DNA of 64,000 bases from SAR202 cluster bacterium (GCA_009392275.1 VFGV01000008.1:34501-98500); one strand, 5' to 3'; shown: positions 1-10,147, counted from the stretch's first letter. The notes: generated by a model from the letters alone, not told the origin. Program-made: numbers and translations.

Positions 1-176
1 TATACTATGGTAGGCAATACTAAATCTATTTTGCAACCCTTATATGGTGAGATAATAAGTGTTTAGTGAAAATATGCACAATTCAATACTATAAAAATAG
101 AAACTAATAGTGTAGCGAGGGCATTAACAGATCTGTTTACTAGAAATACTTTAGACAGTCACGTAGTAAGAAAGAG

Positions 177-1037
177 TTATGACTTTGGAAAATTACCACT
201 CTCTGCTTGAGATCTCCAAAAGGCAGCCCCATCCTCATCTCCACCACCACTACGACTAAATATATCGGTACCAGCAGTAAATCCGCCATCCACTGGCAGG
301 AGAGCTCCGTTAATAAATGAAGCTTCATCAGATGCTAAAAATAAAATAGCATTCGCCAAGTCAATAGGATTGCCAATACGCCTCATTGGATTAATATCAG
401 CAAGACGAGGTGCCAAATCTGGATCTGCATCAAACGTAGGTTTCCAAAAATCTGTCCTGGTTGTGTAAGGCGCAACTATATTAGACCGAACACCTTTTTT
501 ACCATATTGTATAGCTATGTTCTTGGTAAACATTTCTACGCCAGCTTTGGCTGCAGCATATGCCGGCAAGCCCATTCCGGTCATGCCATTAACTGAAGAA
601 AGATTTACTATAGACGCGCCAGGCCTCGCCTCGGCACTCTCAAGCAACTTAGGCATCGCAGCACGGCAACAATAGTAAGTCGGCTTCAGAGCAAAATCAA
701 AATTGAAATTCCATGTTTCCTCATCAAGTTCATTGATTAGGTCATCACCCTTTCCACCACCAACATTATTAACCAAGGTATCTAAACTTCCAAAACATTC
801 TATTGCTTTAGCCACCATCGAGCTAGCATCATCTGGTACGCGTACATCTAACTTACTATACTCGGCGTGACCACCAAAGCCTCTAATCTTTTCTATAATA
901 TTTGCAGATCGCTCCGGATCAAGATCTGCAATCAAAACTGATGCACCCTCTTGTGCAAACCTAATGGCAGTTTCTCCTCCAATACCCGATCCTCCTCCAG
1001 TAACAATTGCAACCCTGTTTTCCATCCTACCAGCCAT
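177..1037 (-). CDS. SDR-family NAD(P)-dependent oxidoreductase
   Basis: Short-chain dehydrogenase/reductase of 286 aa, probably oxidising or reducing a hydroxyl/keto group with NAD(P). The Rossmann motif TGGGSGIG is at about residues 13-20, NNVGGG follows the fourth strand, and the catalytic Ser and YxxxK are in the region SSVNGM...AYAAAKAG. The C-terminus has the usual ASFINGALLPVDGG stretch. The ORF track starts 18 codons earlier, but the ATG at 1037 is preceded by AAGGAGAAATGC, a good ribosome binding site, and gives the normal SDR N-terminus. The next gene upstream on the same strand is a flavin monooxygenase, so the two may be cotranscribed. The substrate cannot be told from sequence. 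Confidence 0.9.
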   Translation of the reverse strand: MAGRMENRVAIVTGGGSGIGGETAIRFAQEGASVLIADLDPERSANIIEKIRGFGGHAEYSKLDVRVPDDASSMVAKAIECFGSLDTLVNNVGGGKGDDLINELDEETWNFNFDFALKPTYYCCRAAMPKLLESAEARPGASIVNLSSVNGMTGMGLPAYAAAKAGVEMFTKNIAIQYGKKGVRSNIVAPYTTRTDFWKPTFDADPDLAPRLADINPMRRIGNPIDLANAILFLASDEASFINGALLPVDGGFTAGTDIFSRSGGGDEDGAAFWRSQAESGNFPKS

Positions 1038-1125
1038 GCATTTCTCCTTAATATCAAGAGAGCTAGAAAACAATGATTCCAGCTCTCTCAAAAACTATCT
1101 ATTTTTACTTATTCATTAGGCATTG

Positions 1126-2307
1126 CTAATTTTTTTTATCATATTCTGCTTGTGAAATATCCATAGACCTGGCACGTTCATCCATAAAAAATTGTCTTTT
1201 ATCCGCATACCATTTCTGTGAAAACTCAACGCCATCCAACTGACCTTTAAATTTCGGCATCACATACCTTGCTATAAGCTCATAACTACGAAGGACTTCT
1301 TCTCGTGTTCCCCACTCTGTAGCCTGAATCATATATCCTCCGAAACCTCCAGAAACCTCATCGATCCTTTTGATAGCTTCAACAACATCGTCAGGTGTTC
1401 CCACGACCCAATTGCCTCCTTCAACCATCATTTCGACTAATTGATCTCGAGACGCATTTGGATACGGAGAAGGAGTACCCAGAGTATCCTCAAAGTAATC
1501 GCGTTGATACCATAGAGCTCTCTCTTTAATCTGTTTCATGGCTTCTTTTTTACTATCAGCCACATGAGTATGTAGCACGATCCTCCAATCCTCTCGATTC
1601 ATCGTGTTACCATGCTTTTCAGCTTCCGCCTCCGCAATCTTCCAAAAGTCTTTTAGAGTCACCTTTGCAGTATCTGCGCCTTTACCTCGATCGGCTACAG
1701 CATTAAGAGACAAAACACCAGCGCCCAATCTACCGGCAGTCAACATACCTGATGGAGATTGAACAGCTGCAATTGCTATATGTGGATGAGGATGCGTATA
1801 TGGCCTTAAATGAACATGAGCTTCTTCTAAGGTAAACCATTTAGATTTATGTGTAATTGGTTCGGTCTCCGTCATCAACCGCTTAATCAACCAAGCTGCT
1901 TCTTGCATCATTGGCCTTTGCTCAGTTGGAACAATACCCATCATGTGAGCATCTCCTGTTAAAGCACCTGGACCTACTCCAAGCATAACTCTCCCTCTAC
2001 TATGATGGTCCAGCTGTATATACCTATTTGCAGTCATTAAAGGATGATGATATGGAAGACTGCTGACCCCACTTCCCAGTTTGAGTGTCTTTGTACGCTC
2101 AACAGCAGCAGCTATAAATAATTCTGGAGAGGAAATAGTTTCCCAGCCAGCACTATGGTGTTCCCCTATCCATGCTTCATCATAGCCAAGATGATCTAAC
2201 CATTCCATAAGTTCCAAGTCTCTATGATAAGCTAAGTTTGGGTTTTCACCCAACGCATGGAATGGAGCCATAAATATACCGAACTTCAACCTAGGTGGCA
2301 GTGCCAT
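1126..2307 (-). CDS. LLM-class flavin-dependent oxidoreductase (luciferase-like monooxygenase)
   Basis: Bacterial-luciferase-family TIM-barrel monooxygenase of 393 aa using reduced FMN or F420. Family landmarks are GYDEAWIGEHHSAGWE near residues 41-56, the SSLPYHHPLMTANRYIQLDHHSRGR region and GVGPGALTGDAH. Length is normal for the alkanal/limonene monooxygenase-like subgroup. The ATG is preceded by GAGGAGTTCTAA. A second member of the superfamily (49058-50293) lies elsewhere in the window. Expansion of these class C flavin monooxygenases is a known trait of SAR202 Chloroflexota, where a role in attack on recalcitrant organic matter has been proposed. The substrate is unknown. Confidence 0.9.
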   Translation of the reverse strand: MALPPRLKFGIFMAPFHALGENPNLAYHRDLELMEWLDHLGYDEAWIGEHHSAGWETISSPELFIAAAVERTKTLKLGSGVSSLPYHHPLMTANRYIQLDHHSRGRVMLGVGPGALTGDAHMMGIVPTEQRPMMQEAAWLIKRLMTETEPITHKSKWFTLEEAHVHLRPYTHPHPHIAIAAVQSPSGMLTAGRLGAGVLSLNAVADRGKGADTAKVTLKDFWKIAEAEAEKHGNTMNREDWRIVLHTHVADSKKEAMKQIKERALWYQRDYFEDTLGTPSPYPNASRDQLVEMMVEGGNWVVGTPDDVVEAIKRIDEVSGGFGGYMIQATEWGTREEVLRSYELIARYVMPKFKGQLDGVEFSQKWYADKRQFFMDERARSMDISQAEYDKKN

Positions 2308-2380
2308 TTAGAACTCCTCTGTTTTTAATTATTGCGAGAATTCTAGCATAGGGCAGAGCTCATTTCCAACAGCAAATATA

Positions 2381-4105
2381 CTAGCCATGCGGATCGTAAA
2401 AACCACGCTCATCAAGTAACGATTTAACCTTGTCAACGAATGATCCATATGGCACCTTGTCAATTTGGTCAGAATCCCTTGCTTTGACCTCTAGAACATT
2501 ATCTTTAAGGTTTCTTAAACTGACAACAATACGAATTGGCATGCCCATCAAATCAGCGTCCTTAAACTTAACCCCCACAGATTCATTTCTATCATCATAT
2601 AAAACCTCCAATCCGACTTCATGAAGATCTGATTGTACTTGTTCAGCAATTTTAGAGATCTCAGGTTTCTCCGCATCAATTGCAATTAAGTGGACTTGGT
2701 AAGGAGCGATTGCTACTGGAAATTTTATTCCATTGTCATCATTGTGCTGTTCAATCGCTGCGGCAAGCAATCTCCCTAATCCAATCCCGTAGCAACCCAT
2801 AACAATCGGCTTCAATTGACCTGATTCATCGGCAAATGTAGCACCAATACTTTTACTAAAACTGTCCCCTAATTTAAAAACATGACCGACCTCAATACCC
2901 CTCTTTATCGCAAGTTTTTCACCAGTACAGTTTACACATGCCTGACCCTCGGTCGCTTGTGCCAGGTCTGATACCACATCCGCCTTAAAATCTCGTGGAT
3001 AATTAACATTAATTAAATGAACCTCTTGCTTATTGCCACCTGCGACAAAATTGCTTCCGAGCATTAAAGATTCATCGGCTATTATCCTAAATCCATTTAT
3101 ACCTACTGGAGAAATATAACCTTTACTTAAGCCATGTTTCTCAATATCTTTTGCAGCAGCCAACCTTATTTCAGAAACCCCTAAAACAGATTTCAATTTA
3201 ACTTCATTAACTTCTAAATCACCTCTTATAACGACCAATATCAATTCGGCGCCGGACATATAACATAAAGTTTTTATGGTTTTATGCGTTGGAATACTCA
3301 AGAAATCAGTCAATCCAGCTATACTGGTGACTTTCGGCGTACTAACTTCGGACAGATCGGACTGATTATCTTCAGAATAATCTACGGGATCAAACACTGC
3401 CTTCTCAACATTGGCATAATAACCACAAGCTTCACAAATCACAATTGTATCTTCACCAGAATCAGCTAGAAGAACAAACTCATGAGAATCCTTACCGCCG
3501 ATTGCCCCGCTATCAGCTTCTACTTGAATCACATTTAAACCACATCTTTTATAAATTGCCTTATATGCTTTTACCATTTTTTGATAACTCAAATCTAATT
3601 CTTCATTAGAAATATCTAGCGAATAAGCATCTTTCATGTCAAATTCCCTAACTCGCATCAAGCCTCCTCTAGGCCTAGGCTCATCTCTGAATTTGGTATG
3701 TATTTGATAAAGTATTTTAGGCAAATCGCGATATGATGACACGTGAGCTTTTACAATTGCAGTAAGCTCTTCTTCGTGAGTTGGCGCTACGACAAGTTTC
3801 CTGCCTTTTCGATCAATTAAAGTGAAAAGATCATCACCAAATGCATCAGTTCTACCAGTGGTATCCCACAATTCCTTAGGCTGAAGAATTGATAATCTTA
3901 ATTCTTGGGAACCAGCTGAATTCATCTCTTGGCGTATTATTTCCTCTATCTTTCGAAGCGATTTCCACGCCAACGGGAGATACCCATAAATCCCCGCGCC
4001 TACCTGATAAATCATAGCTGATCGCAACATTAGCTTATGGCTAATTAATTCGACTTCAGCCGGATTATCACGATGAGTTTTTCCTAATAATTCACTTATT
4101 TTCAA
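2381..4105 (-). CDS. proS: proline--tRNA ligase, bacterial type with editing insertion
   Basis: Class II aminoacyl-tRNA synthetase charging tRNA-Pro (574 aa). Motif 2 is visible as FRDEPRPRGGLMR and motif 3 as GCYGIGLGRLLAAAIEQ. Between them lies the YbaK-like editing insertion (about residues 225-385), marking the long bacterial ProRS type. The C-terminal anticodon-binding domain follows (VAIAPYQVHLIAI...). The start is TTG; homologues begin with the same xISELLGKT segment, so the TTG is probably right. It is the last gene of the rpsB-to-proS cluster, 138 nt downstream of ispG. Confidence 0.97.
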   Translation of the reverse strand: MKISELLGKTHRDNPAEVELISHKLMLRSAMIYQVGAGIYGYLPLAWKSLRKIEEIIRQEMNSAGSQELRLSILQPKELWDTTGRTDAFGDDLFTLIDRKGRKLVVAPTHEEELTAIVKAHVSSYRDLPKILYQIHTKFRDEPRPRGGLMRVREFDMKDAYSLDISNEELDLSYQKMVKAYKAIYKRCGLNVIQVEADSGAIGGKDSHEFVLLADSGEDTIVICEACGYYANVEKAVFDPVDYSEDNQSDLSEVSTPKVTSIAGLTDFLSIPTHKTIKTLCYMSGAELILVVIRGDLEVNEVKLKSVLGVSEIRLAAAKDIEKHGLSKGYISPVGINGFRIIADESLMLGSNFVAGGNKQEVHLINVNYPRDFKADVVSDLAQATEGQACVNCTGEKLAIKRGIEVGHVFKLGDSFSKSIGATFADESGQLKPIVMGCYGIGLGRLLAAAIEQHNDDNGIKFPVAIAPYQVHLIAIDAEKPEISKIAEQVQSDLHEVGLEVLYDDRNESVGVKFKDADLMGMPIRIVVSLRNLKDNVLEVKARDSDQIDKVPYGSFVDKVKSLLDERGFYDPHG

Positions 4106-4243
4106 AACAACACACTTTTAAATTAATATCCTGTCTATTTACATAGGGGAGCCAAGTCATCAGTTCATATCAATTTATATGCTTATCAAAACGAATTAAC
4201 AAAAGCTTGAAATGAAATTATTCAGTTTCTATAATTGACCAGC

Positions 4244-5383
4244 CTAAGCCTTAATAAGTTCTTTCTCAACTTCAGTGATTTCATCCATTAGAGCGCTTAG
4301 CATATCTTCCTCTTGAACAATTTTCGACTTTTTACCTTTTCGGAAAATTATCGCTCTTCCAACTCCTGCCGCTATTCCTACATCAGCATCTTTTGCTTCT
4401 CCTGGCCCATTCACTTCACACCCCATAACCGCAACTTTTACCGGCGTCTTTGTTTTCCTTAAAAGGTCCTCTACTGTGTTGGCGAGCTTTCTTATATCAA
4501 CATCTGCACGTCCGCAACTGGGACATGCAACTAATGTAGCACCTTCTTTCCTTAACCCCAAAGACTTCAAGATCTCTAGGCCAGTAATGATCTCTTCGTT
4601 TGGTTCATCAGACAAGGAGACTCGTATAGTATCCCCAATGCCGTCGTATAAAAGTATTCCTAATCCAATTGAGCTACGTATACTGCCACCTTTTGCGGTT
4701 CCAGCCTCCGTGATTCCTAAATGCAATGGGTATGGAACCAAGTTAGCCATCCTTCGATACGCTTCGACGGTAGTGTCAATATCGAATGCCTTCAAAGAAA
4801 TTTTTATTAAGTCAAAATCTAAATTCTCTAGAATACCTATCTCCCATAAACCAGTTTCAACCATGTGGTCGACGATAGTAAATTGTCCTTCTACAACGTC
4901 ACCGGCTTTTGGAAGTTCATTAACTCCATCAGTGTGTCTTGAAATCCCTCCAGTTAAACCAATTTTTCCAACTGGGGGAAGGCTGCCAAAATTAACTCCT
5001 ATCCTAATAGGTACTGACCTTTCTTTGGAAGCCTTTACTATTTCCTCAACTTTAGTTCGATCTCTAATATTGCCTGGATTCAACCTTAAGCAATCTACGC
5101 CACTTTCCAATGACTTAAGTGCTAATTGATGGTGAAAATGGATGTCAGCTACTATTGGTATTTTTACTTGTTTCTTTATTTCAGCCAAAGCTTCTGCTGC
5201 CTCCATATCCGGAACAGCACATCTAACAATTTGACAGCCCACTTCTTCCAAACCTTTAATCTGTGATACTGTGGCCTTTACATCTCTGGTATCAGTTTTG
5301 GTCATAGACTGAACACTTATTTGCGCGTCACCACCAATTTTGACGCCACCGACGTTAATAGATTTAGTAATTCTTCTTTTCAT
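4244..5383 (-). CDS. ispG: 4-hydroxy-3-methylbut-2-en-1-yl diphosphate synthase (IspG/GcpE)
   Basis: Iron-sulfur enzyme of the MEP isoprenoid pathway, converting MEcPP to HMBPP. About 379 aa with the N-terminal TIM barrel (SVQSMTKTDTRD) and the C-terminal [4Fe-4S] domain with Cys ligands in CPSCGRADVD and AVMGCEVNGPGEA. The track begins two codons earlier at a TTG; I take the ATG at 5383 (MKRRITKSI), typical for the family. It sits with dxr, uppS and cdsA, so isoprenoid precursor supply and undecaprenyl/phospholipid synthesis are grouped. Confidence 0.96.
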   Translation of the reverse strand: MKRRITKSINVGGVKIGGDAQISVQSMTKTDTRDVKATVSQIKGLEEVGCQIVRCAVPDMEAAEALAEIKKQVKIPIVADIHFHHQLALKSLESGVDCLRLNPGNIRDRTKVEEIVKASKERSVPIRIGVNFGSLPPVGKIGLTGGISRHTDGVNELPKAGDVVEGQFTIVDHMVETGLWEIGILENLDFDLIKISLKAFDIDTTVEAYRRMANLVPYPLHLGITEAGTAKGGSIRSSIGLGILLYDGIGDTIRVSLSDEPNEEIITGLEILKSLGLRKEGATLVACPSCGRADVDIRKLANTVEDLLRKTKTPVKVAVMGCEVNGPGEAKDADVGIAAGVGRAIIFRKGKKSKIVQEEDMLSALMDEITEVEKELIKA

Positions 5384-5449
5384 ATGCAAAGCTTTTTATT
5401 TAATCTTTAATCCCAGTTATGCATTTTAATTATTTTACCTAAGGACAGA

Positions 5450-6649
5450 TTAATTCAGTATACTGTCTCCACTCAATATTTTTAATACATCTCTGTAACT
5501 TATTACTAATATAAGCGCTAAGAGTAATACAAAGCCTATGAGATGTGTTTTGCCTTCTAAAGTAGGAGGCAACTTTTTTCCCCCTCTAGCAATTTCGATT
5601 AAAACAAATAAAAGCCTACCTCCATCCAACGCAGGTATAGGAAGAAGGTTCAATATGCCGAGACTAACGCTGAGTAAACCCGCTATCTGAAATACCGAAG
5701 CAAATCCAAACTCGTCCACTACCTGACCTGTTATTTGGGCTATTCCAATCGGACCTGCAAACCCAGGATCACTGCGTTGTTTAATTCCTTGGGTAACTCC
5801 GTCTTTAGTAGATACAAAAATATTTTTAATCATGTCAAGAGATAAAGGTATGCTTGTGAAAAATGATTCTGATTCTTTGCGTATTATAGGGTTTACAATC
5901 CCAATAGTTACACCTATAGCACCTTGAATCAAAGTGTCGCCAATTTCTAAATCTGGATTATATTTGATAGCATCATCTATAGAAATTTCGGTTTTAGGGT
6001 CAACAACAATTGCTACAACTTTTAATTCGGGTGGCTCATCTCGTGGTACTAATTCAATTATTTCAGTAACTGCTAACTCAGGAGTTGAATTAAACCCGGT
6101 AATCAAATTACTGCGCCTAACCATTAATCTAATCGCATTACCCTTGCTGTCGCCAATTGATTTTACAAGATCATCGGGTACGTCTATCTGTTCATCATTT
6201 ATTGCTAATATAGTATCTCCATACTTCAAACCAGCTTGTTGGGCAGGCGAATTAGGTGCGACAGAATTAACCATCACCTCACTATGTACTAATTTGTCAT
6301 GAGGCAACATAAAAAGTATGGAAAATATAATCACTGGCAATATGAGATTCATTATGGGTCCAGCGACTAATATCGTCACCCGTTTCCAACTAGCCTGTGT
6401 TGCAAAGCTATCAGGACCATCAGGGTCTTCCTCACCTAGTAGTTTAACGAAACCACCCAAAGGAATAAGATTAATCGAATAAATGGTTCCCTTGTAATTG
6501 ACACCAAATATCCTTGGAGGGAACCCAAACCCAAATTCTTTTACAGTGACTCCAAACCACTTTGCGGTCACAAAATGGCCTAACTCATGAATAAAAATTA
6601 ATATCCCTAGAACGGGAAATATCAGTAACCAACTTGGTAAATCTATCAA
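5450..6649 (-). CDS. rseP: RIP metalloprotease RseP (site-2 protease family)
   Basis: Membrane-embedded zinc protease of 399 aa. The zinc motif HELGH is in the first transmembrane segment (about residues 22-26) and the third ligand is in NLLPIPALDGGRLL near the C-terminus. A PDZ domain lies between (VAPNSPAQQAGLKYGDTILAINDEQ). The family cleaves membrane-bound anti-sigma factors and signal peptide remnants. The start is TTG, supported by AAAGGACT upstream. It lies between dxr and ispG, the common dxr-rseP order. Confidence 0.95.
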   Translation of the reverse strand: MIDLPSWLLIFPVLGILIFIHELGHFVTAKWFGVTVKEFGFGFPPRIFGVNYKGTIYSINLIPLGGFVKLLGEEDPDGPDSFATQASWKRVTILVAGPIMNLILPVIIFSILFMLPHDKLVHSEVMVNSVAPNSPAQQAGLKYGDTILAINDEQIDVPDDLVKSIGDSKGNAIRLMVRRSNLITGFNSTPELAVTEIIELVPRDEPPELKVVAIVVDPKTEISIDDAIKYNPDLEIGDTLIQGAIGVTIGIVNPIIRKESESFFTSIPLSLDMIKNIFVSTKDGVTQGIKQRSDPGFAGPIGIAQITGQVVDEFGFASVFQIAGLLSVSLGILNLLPIPALDGGRLLFVLIEIARGGKKLPPTLEGKTHLIGFVLLLALILVISYRDVLKILSGDSILN

Positions 6650-6681
6650 TAGCAGTCCTTTAGGATTTTAGAATTCATTAT

Positions 6682-7827
6682 TCACTTATGGTTGATTATT
6701 TCTTTAACCTTACTTCTACCCCATTCAGCCGCGTTTAAGTACTCTTGTGGGGTTTTTGCATCTTCATTGCTAGACGCTTGCAATGCTTCTTTTATGACTG
6801 TGGGAATATCATAAAAACTTATAGTACCCTTTAGAAAGCTCTCAACTGCCGCCTCATCAGCACCACACAACACGGCTGGAAAAGTGCCAAATTTACTCCC
6901 ATATTGTAAACCTAGTGAAAAACATGGATATTGATCCACATCTACAGATTCGAAATTTAAAGATCCTAATTTAACAGGATCAAATCGCATCAAATCTGGA
7001 TTATCAAGCCGATCTGGATACAATAACGCATATTGTATAGGCAACTTCATATCCGGTGGACTTATCTGTGCCTTTACAGACCCATCCTGAAATTCAACCA
7101 TCGAATGTATCATGCTTTCAGGATGAATGACTACTTCAATTTGATCCCATTCAACACCAAACAACCATTTTGCCTCGATAACCTCAAAAGCTTTATTCAT
7201 CAGAGTTGCTGAATCTATAGTAATTTTAGGTCCCATGCTCCACGTAGGGTGCTTTAATGCAAGTTGAGGGGTTATTTTCTTTTTTTGAACGTCAGTCATA
7301 CCTCTCATCGCTCCACCTGACGCGGTTATAAAGAGCCTAGATATAGACTGTTCCTCACCCCGAAGACATTGCCAAATCGCGTTAGGCTCACTATCTACTG
7401 GAAATATCATGCAGTTATTTTCAGTTGCAATTTTCATCAACATTTCACCAGCCATTACAACCGATTCTTTGTTGGCTAAGGCTACATTCTTGCCAGCTTG
7501 TAGAGCCTGTATAGTTGGGATTAAAGCAACATCTCCGACTGTAGCAGTTACCACCAAATCAACATCCTCATCTGTAACCATATCTTCATATGAACAATTT
7601 TTAGTTTCACCTATCATTTCAGTTTTCATTTGCTCAGATAGCTGAGAACAATTAAAAAGTTTTGGCTTAAACTCATCTATTTGGGATTTCAAAAGCTCTG
7701 TAGAGTTATGGGCTGAAAGAGCCACAATTTTAATTCGATCAGGAAATCTCCTGGCAATGTCCAATGTTTGCGTACCGATAGATCCAGTAGATCCTAGTAA
7801 AGCTACGCCTATCATACTATCGTCCAT
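6682..7827 (-). CDS. dxr: 1-deoxy-D-xylulose-5-phosphate reductoisomerase
   Basis: Second enzyme of the MEP pathway, making MEP from DXP with NADPH (381 aa). The NADPH-binding motif GSTGSIGTQTLDI is at residues 11-23, ANKESVVMAG and the metal/substrate region DSEPNAIWQCL are intact, and TLMNKAFEVIEAKWLF follows. The start overlaps the end of cdsA by 16 nt, suggesting translational coupling; MIGVALLG four codons in is an alternative start that would nearly remove the overlap. Confidence 0.97.
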   Translation of the reverse strand: MDDSMIGVALLGSTGSIGTQTLDIARRFPDRIKIVALSAHNSTELLKSQIDEFKPKLFNCSQLSEQMKTEMIGETKNCSYEDMVTDEDVDLVVTATVGDVALIPTIQALQAGKNVALANKESVVMAGEMLMKIATENNCMIFPVDSEPNAIWQCLRGEEQSISRLFITASGGAMRGMTDVQKKKITPQLALKHPTWSMGPKITIDSATLMNKAFEVIEAKWLFGVEWDQIEVVIHPESMIHSMVEFQDGSVKAQISPPDMKLPIQYALLYPDRLDNPDLMRFDPVKLGSLNFESVDVDQYPCFSLGLQYGSKFGTFPAVLCGADEAAVESFLKGTISFYDIPTVIKEALQASSNEDAKTPQEYLNAAEWGRSKVKEIINHK

Positions 7828-8753
7828 AAAACAAAAAAATACCCCACAAACAAACTAATTAAAATAGAATCCATTCTATCCAATATGCCTCCGTGACCAG
7901 GAATTAAAGATCCAGAATCTTTTACACCTACTATTCGCTTTAAACTTGACTCTAATAAATCTCCAAATAACGCTGAGAAATAAATGACCACGCCAAATCC
8001 AATCGACTTACCTAAATTAGCATGCAAATCGAATAAGTAATAGAGTGCGATAGATGCAATGATTGCAAATGTAAGACCAGCCACACCGCCTTCCCATGTT
8101 TTTGAAGGAGAGATTTTTGGAGCAAGCTTACGTTTCCCAAACAATGAACCAAAAATGTAACTAGCCACGTCTGTTGCAGCCACAAGAATAATTATAGAGT
8201 AGATCCAGTCTCTTCCACCTTGCAAATCATTCAATAATAATCCGAAAGAAAGCAATCCTCCAATGATTAACGGCACCACAGAATACTTTGTAATTCCGAT
8301 AAAAATGTGTGATAACTTTCTTGCTAAGTTCGATTTTATTGCCCACTCACCCAAAAAGGTAAACGGATTTATAATACAAGGGATAGAAGCTAAAACTGGA
8401 AAGACTGTAAACATAAAATCATAATCTTCAAGGTATAAGTGTACTGAAACGACTAGAGCCCCTGACCAAATCGAACAAATATATTGGATTGGTTTTTGCT
8501 TTTTCCTAGTAACTAAGTTAGCTAACTCCCACCCTCCCAGAACTGCACAAACTGTTAGCAGTGCAGTTAACCACCAATCGCCAGCCCAAATTATTAAAAA
8601 AGTCACCGGGACAAGAAAAGCAGTAACAGCAGTCCGAATAAAAAAATTCCGTACCTTAGGGTTCTTTGCCTGCAAACTTATGCAAAACCTCCAGAGTCCT
8701 TCCAACGACAAACCTGCCTTTTTATTCAAACCTTTCAGTAAATCAGCGGTCAA
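7812..8753 (-). CDS. cdsA: phosphatidate cytidylyltransferase
   Basis: Integral membrane enzyme making CDP-diacylglycerol from phosphatidic acid and CTP (313 aa). Several hydrophobic segments are followed by the family signature near the C-terminus, SLKRIVGVKDSGSLIPGHGG then ILDRMDS. The N-terminus, about 35 residues before the first membrane segment, is longer than usual, and the only in-frame start giving it is TTG at 8753; a later start is possible. It lies 15 nt downstream of uppS. Confidence 0.93.
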   Translation of the reverse strand: MTADLLKGLNKKAGLSLEGLWRFCISLQAKNPKVRNFFIRTAVTAFLVPVTFLIIWAGDWWLTALLTVCAVLGGWELANLVTRKKQKPIQYICSIWSGALVVSVHLYLEDYDFMFTVFPVLASIPCIINPFTFLGEWAIKSNLARKLSHIFIGITKYSVVPLIIGGLLSFGLLLNDLQGGRDWIYSIIILVAATDVASYIFGSLFGKRKLAPKISPSKTWEGGVAGLTFAIIASIALYYLFDLHANLGKSIGFGVVIYFSALFGDLLESSLKRIVGVKDSGSLIPGHGGILDRMDSILISLFVGYFFVLWTIV

Positions 8754-8768
8754 AAAAATATAATTCCG

Positions 8769-9470
8769 CTATGTTACAGTCTTATTAAGCGCACCAAATT
8801 TTCGTTTTCTACGACTATACTCAGTAAACGCATTTTTTAATTCAATTTCATCAAAATCAGGCCAACAAACTGGACTTGAATAATATTCGCTATAGCTTGC
8901 CTGCCATATCATGAAGTTACTTATTCTCATTTCACCTGCAGTCCTTATTATCAAATCCGGATCAGGCATTCCTGCAGTGTAGAGCTCACTTGATAAAGTT
9001 TCTTCAGTTATCTCTTCAGGTTTGATCTTTGATTCTACAAGACTTCGTACAGCATTAACTATTTCGTCTCTTCCGCCATAGTCGAAAGCAACATTTAAAT
9101 TAATCACACTATTACTACTAGTTAAATTAACGCTATCTTTAATAGCTTTCTGCAATCTTACTGGTAGCCTGTCAATCCGACCCAAATGCCGTATCCTAAC
9201 ACCTTCTTTATGCATTTCTGCAGTTTCATTAACAATCGAATCTGACAAAATCTGCAACAAGCTGTCAACCTCGTCTACAGGCCTATCCCAATTTTCAGTT
9301 GAAAATGCGTATAGGCTTACATATTCGACATTTTCCATTATAAGTTGACGGACAACTCGACGAATGTTCTGTGTGCCTGCTATATGACCTTCCGCACGAC
9401 TTAATCCCTTGTTTTGGGCCCATCTGCCATTACCGTCCATAATTATAGCTACATGCTTTAAACTACTCAT
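8769..9470 (-). CDS. uppS: isoprenyl transferase (undecaprenyl diphosphate synthase)
   Basis: Cis-prenyltransferase condensing IPP onto farnesyl diphosphate to give the lipid carrier for cell wall polymers (233 aa). The catalytic aspartate lies in IIMDGNGRWAQ (about residues 9-19), followed by GHIAGTQNIRR, SLYAFSTENWDRP and the dimer/substrate motif DLIIRTAGEMRISNFMIWQ. Slight departures from the usual RTSGE(Q)R are present. ATG start. A small hairpin lies in the gap to frr. Confidence 0.95.
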   Translation of the reverse strand: MSSLKHVAIIMDGNGRWAQNKGLSRAEGHIAGTQNIRRVVRQLIMENVEYVSLYAFSTENWDRPVDEVDSLLQILSDSIVNETAEMHKEGVRIRHLGRIDRLPVRLQKAIKDSVNLTSSNSVINLNVAFDYGGRDEIVNAVRSLVESKIKPEEITEETLSSELYTAGMPDPDLIIRTAGEMRISNFMIWQASYSEYYSSPVCWPDFDEIELKNAFTEYSRRKRKFGALNKTVT

Positions 9471-9481
9471 AGTTTTGTAAC

Positions 9482-9496
9482 CTGATGTAGCATCAG
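9482..9496. other. short inverted repeat between frr and uppS
   Basis: CTGATG-TAG-CATCAG forms a perfect 6-bp stem with a 3-nt loop in the 55-nt gap between frr and uppS. There is no T-run, so it is more likely a processing or stability hairpin than a terminator, or may be chance. Confidence 0.3.
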
Positions 9497-9525
9497 TTGA
9501 TTTGAGCTACAATAATTTGTGCTCA

Positions 9526-10086
9526 TTAAACTTCTAAAACTTCCGATTCTTTTGCAGATTTACAATCGTTCATTTTAGCAACGTATTCATCTGTAATTGC
9601 TTGGATATCATTTTGAGCCCTAAAACTTTCATCTTTCCCTATTTCGCCATCGTTAACAGACTGTTTCAAAGCATCTACAGCATTACGCCTGATATTGCGA
9701 ATTGCTATGTGTCCTTCTTCGGTCTTTTTACCTACTGTCTTAACTAACTCTAAACGCCTTTCCTCCGACAGTGCGGGCAATACAATTCTGATTAATTCAC
9801 CATCATTATTGGGAGTCAAGCCTATATCCGAAGCCATTATTGCTTTCTCTACATCCTGTAAAACAGTAGGATCCCAAACTTGGATTTGTAAAACTCTTGC
9901 TTCCGGAACGGTTATGGTAGCAAGTTGGTTTAATGGAGTTTCAACATCGTAATAATTAACATTTATAGCTTCGATCAAAGCTGGGTTGGCACGACCAGTC
10001 CTGACAACGGTCAATTCTCTTTTTAGAGCATCTAAGGACTTACTCATCCTGTCTCTGCATTCACTTAAAACACTATCAATGGTCAT
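9526..10086 (-). CDS. frr: ribosome recycling factor
   Basis: Splits post-termination ribosomes together with EF-G (186 aa, normal length 185). Recognisable stretches are LSECRDRMSKSLDALKREL, VVRTGRANPALIEAINVNYY and the C-terminal IRRNAVDALKQS helix. ATG with GGAGAGCGAT upstream. It follows pyrH in the conserved rpsB-tsf-pyrH-frr order. Confidence 0.97.
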   Translation of the reverse strand: MTIDSVLSECRDRMSKSLDALKRELTVVRTGRANPALIEAINVNYYDVETPLNQLATITVPEARVLQIQVWDPTVLQDVEKAIMASDIGLTPNNDGELIRIVLPALSEERRLELVKTVGKKTEEGHIAIRNIRRNAVDALKQSVNDGEIGKDESFRAQNDIQAITDEYVAKMNDCKSAKESEVLEV

Positions 10087-10147
10087 ATCGCTCTCCTATG
10101 ACTTAAAAATTTATTCTATTAAATTATTCATCGATAAAATTAATAGT

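Noticed and set aside
1-176. Possible gene at the left window edge
   Set aside because: Frequent stops in all frames and no ribosome site; nothing recognisable in these bases.
4476-5129. 217-aa plus-strand ORF opposite ispG
   Set aside because: Shadow frame of a clearly identified gene; no family features.
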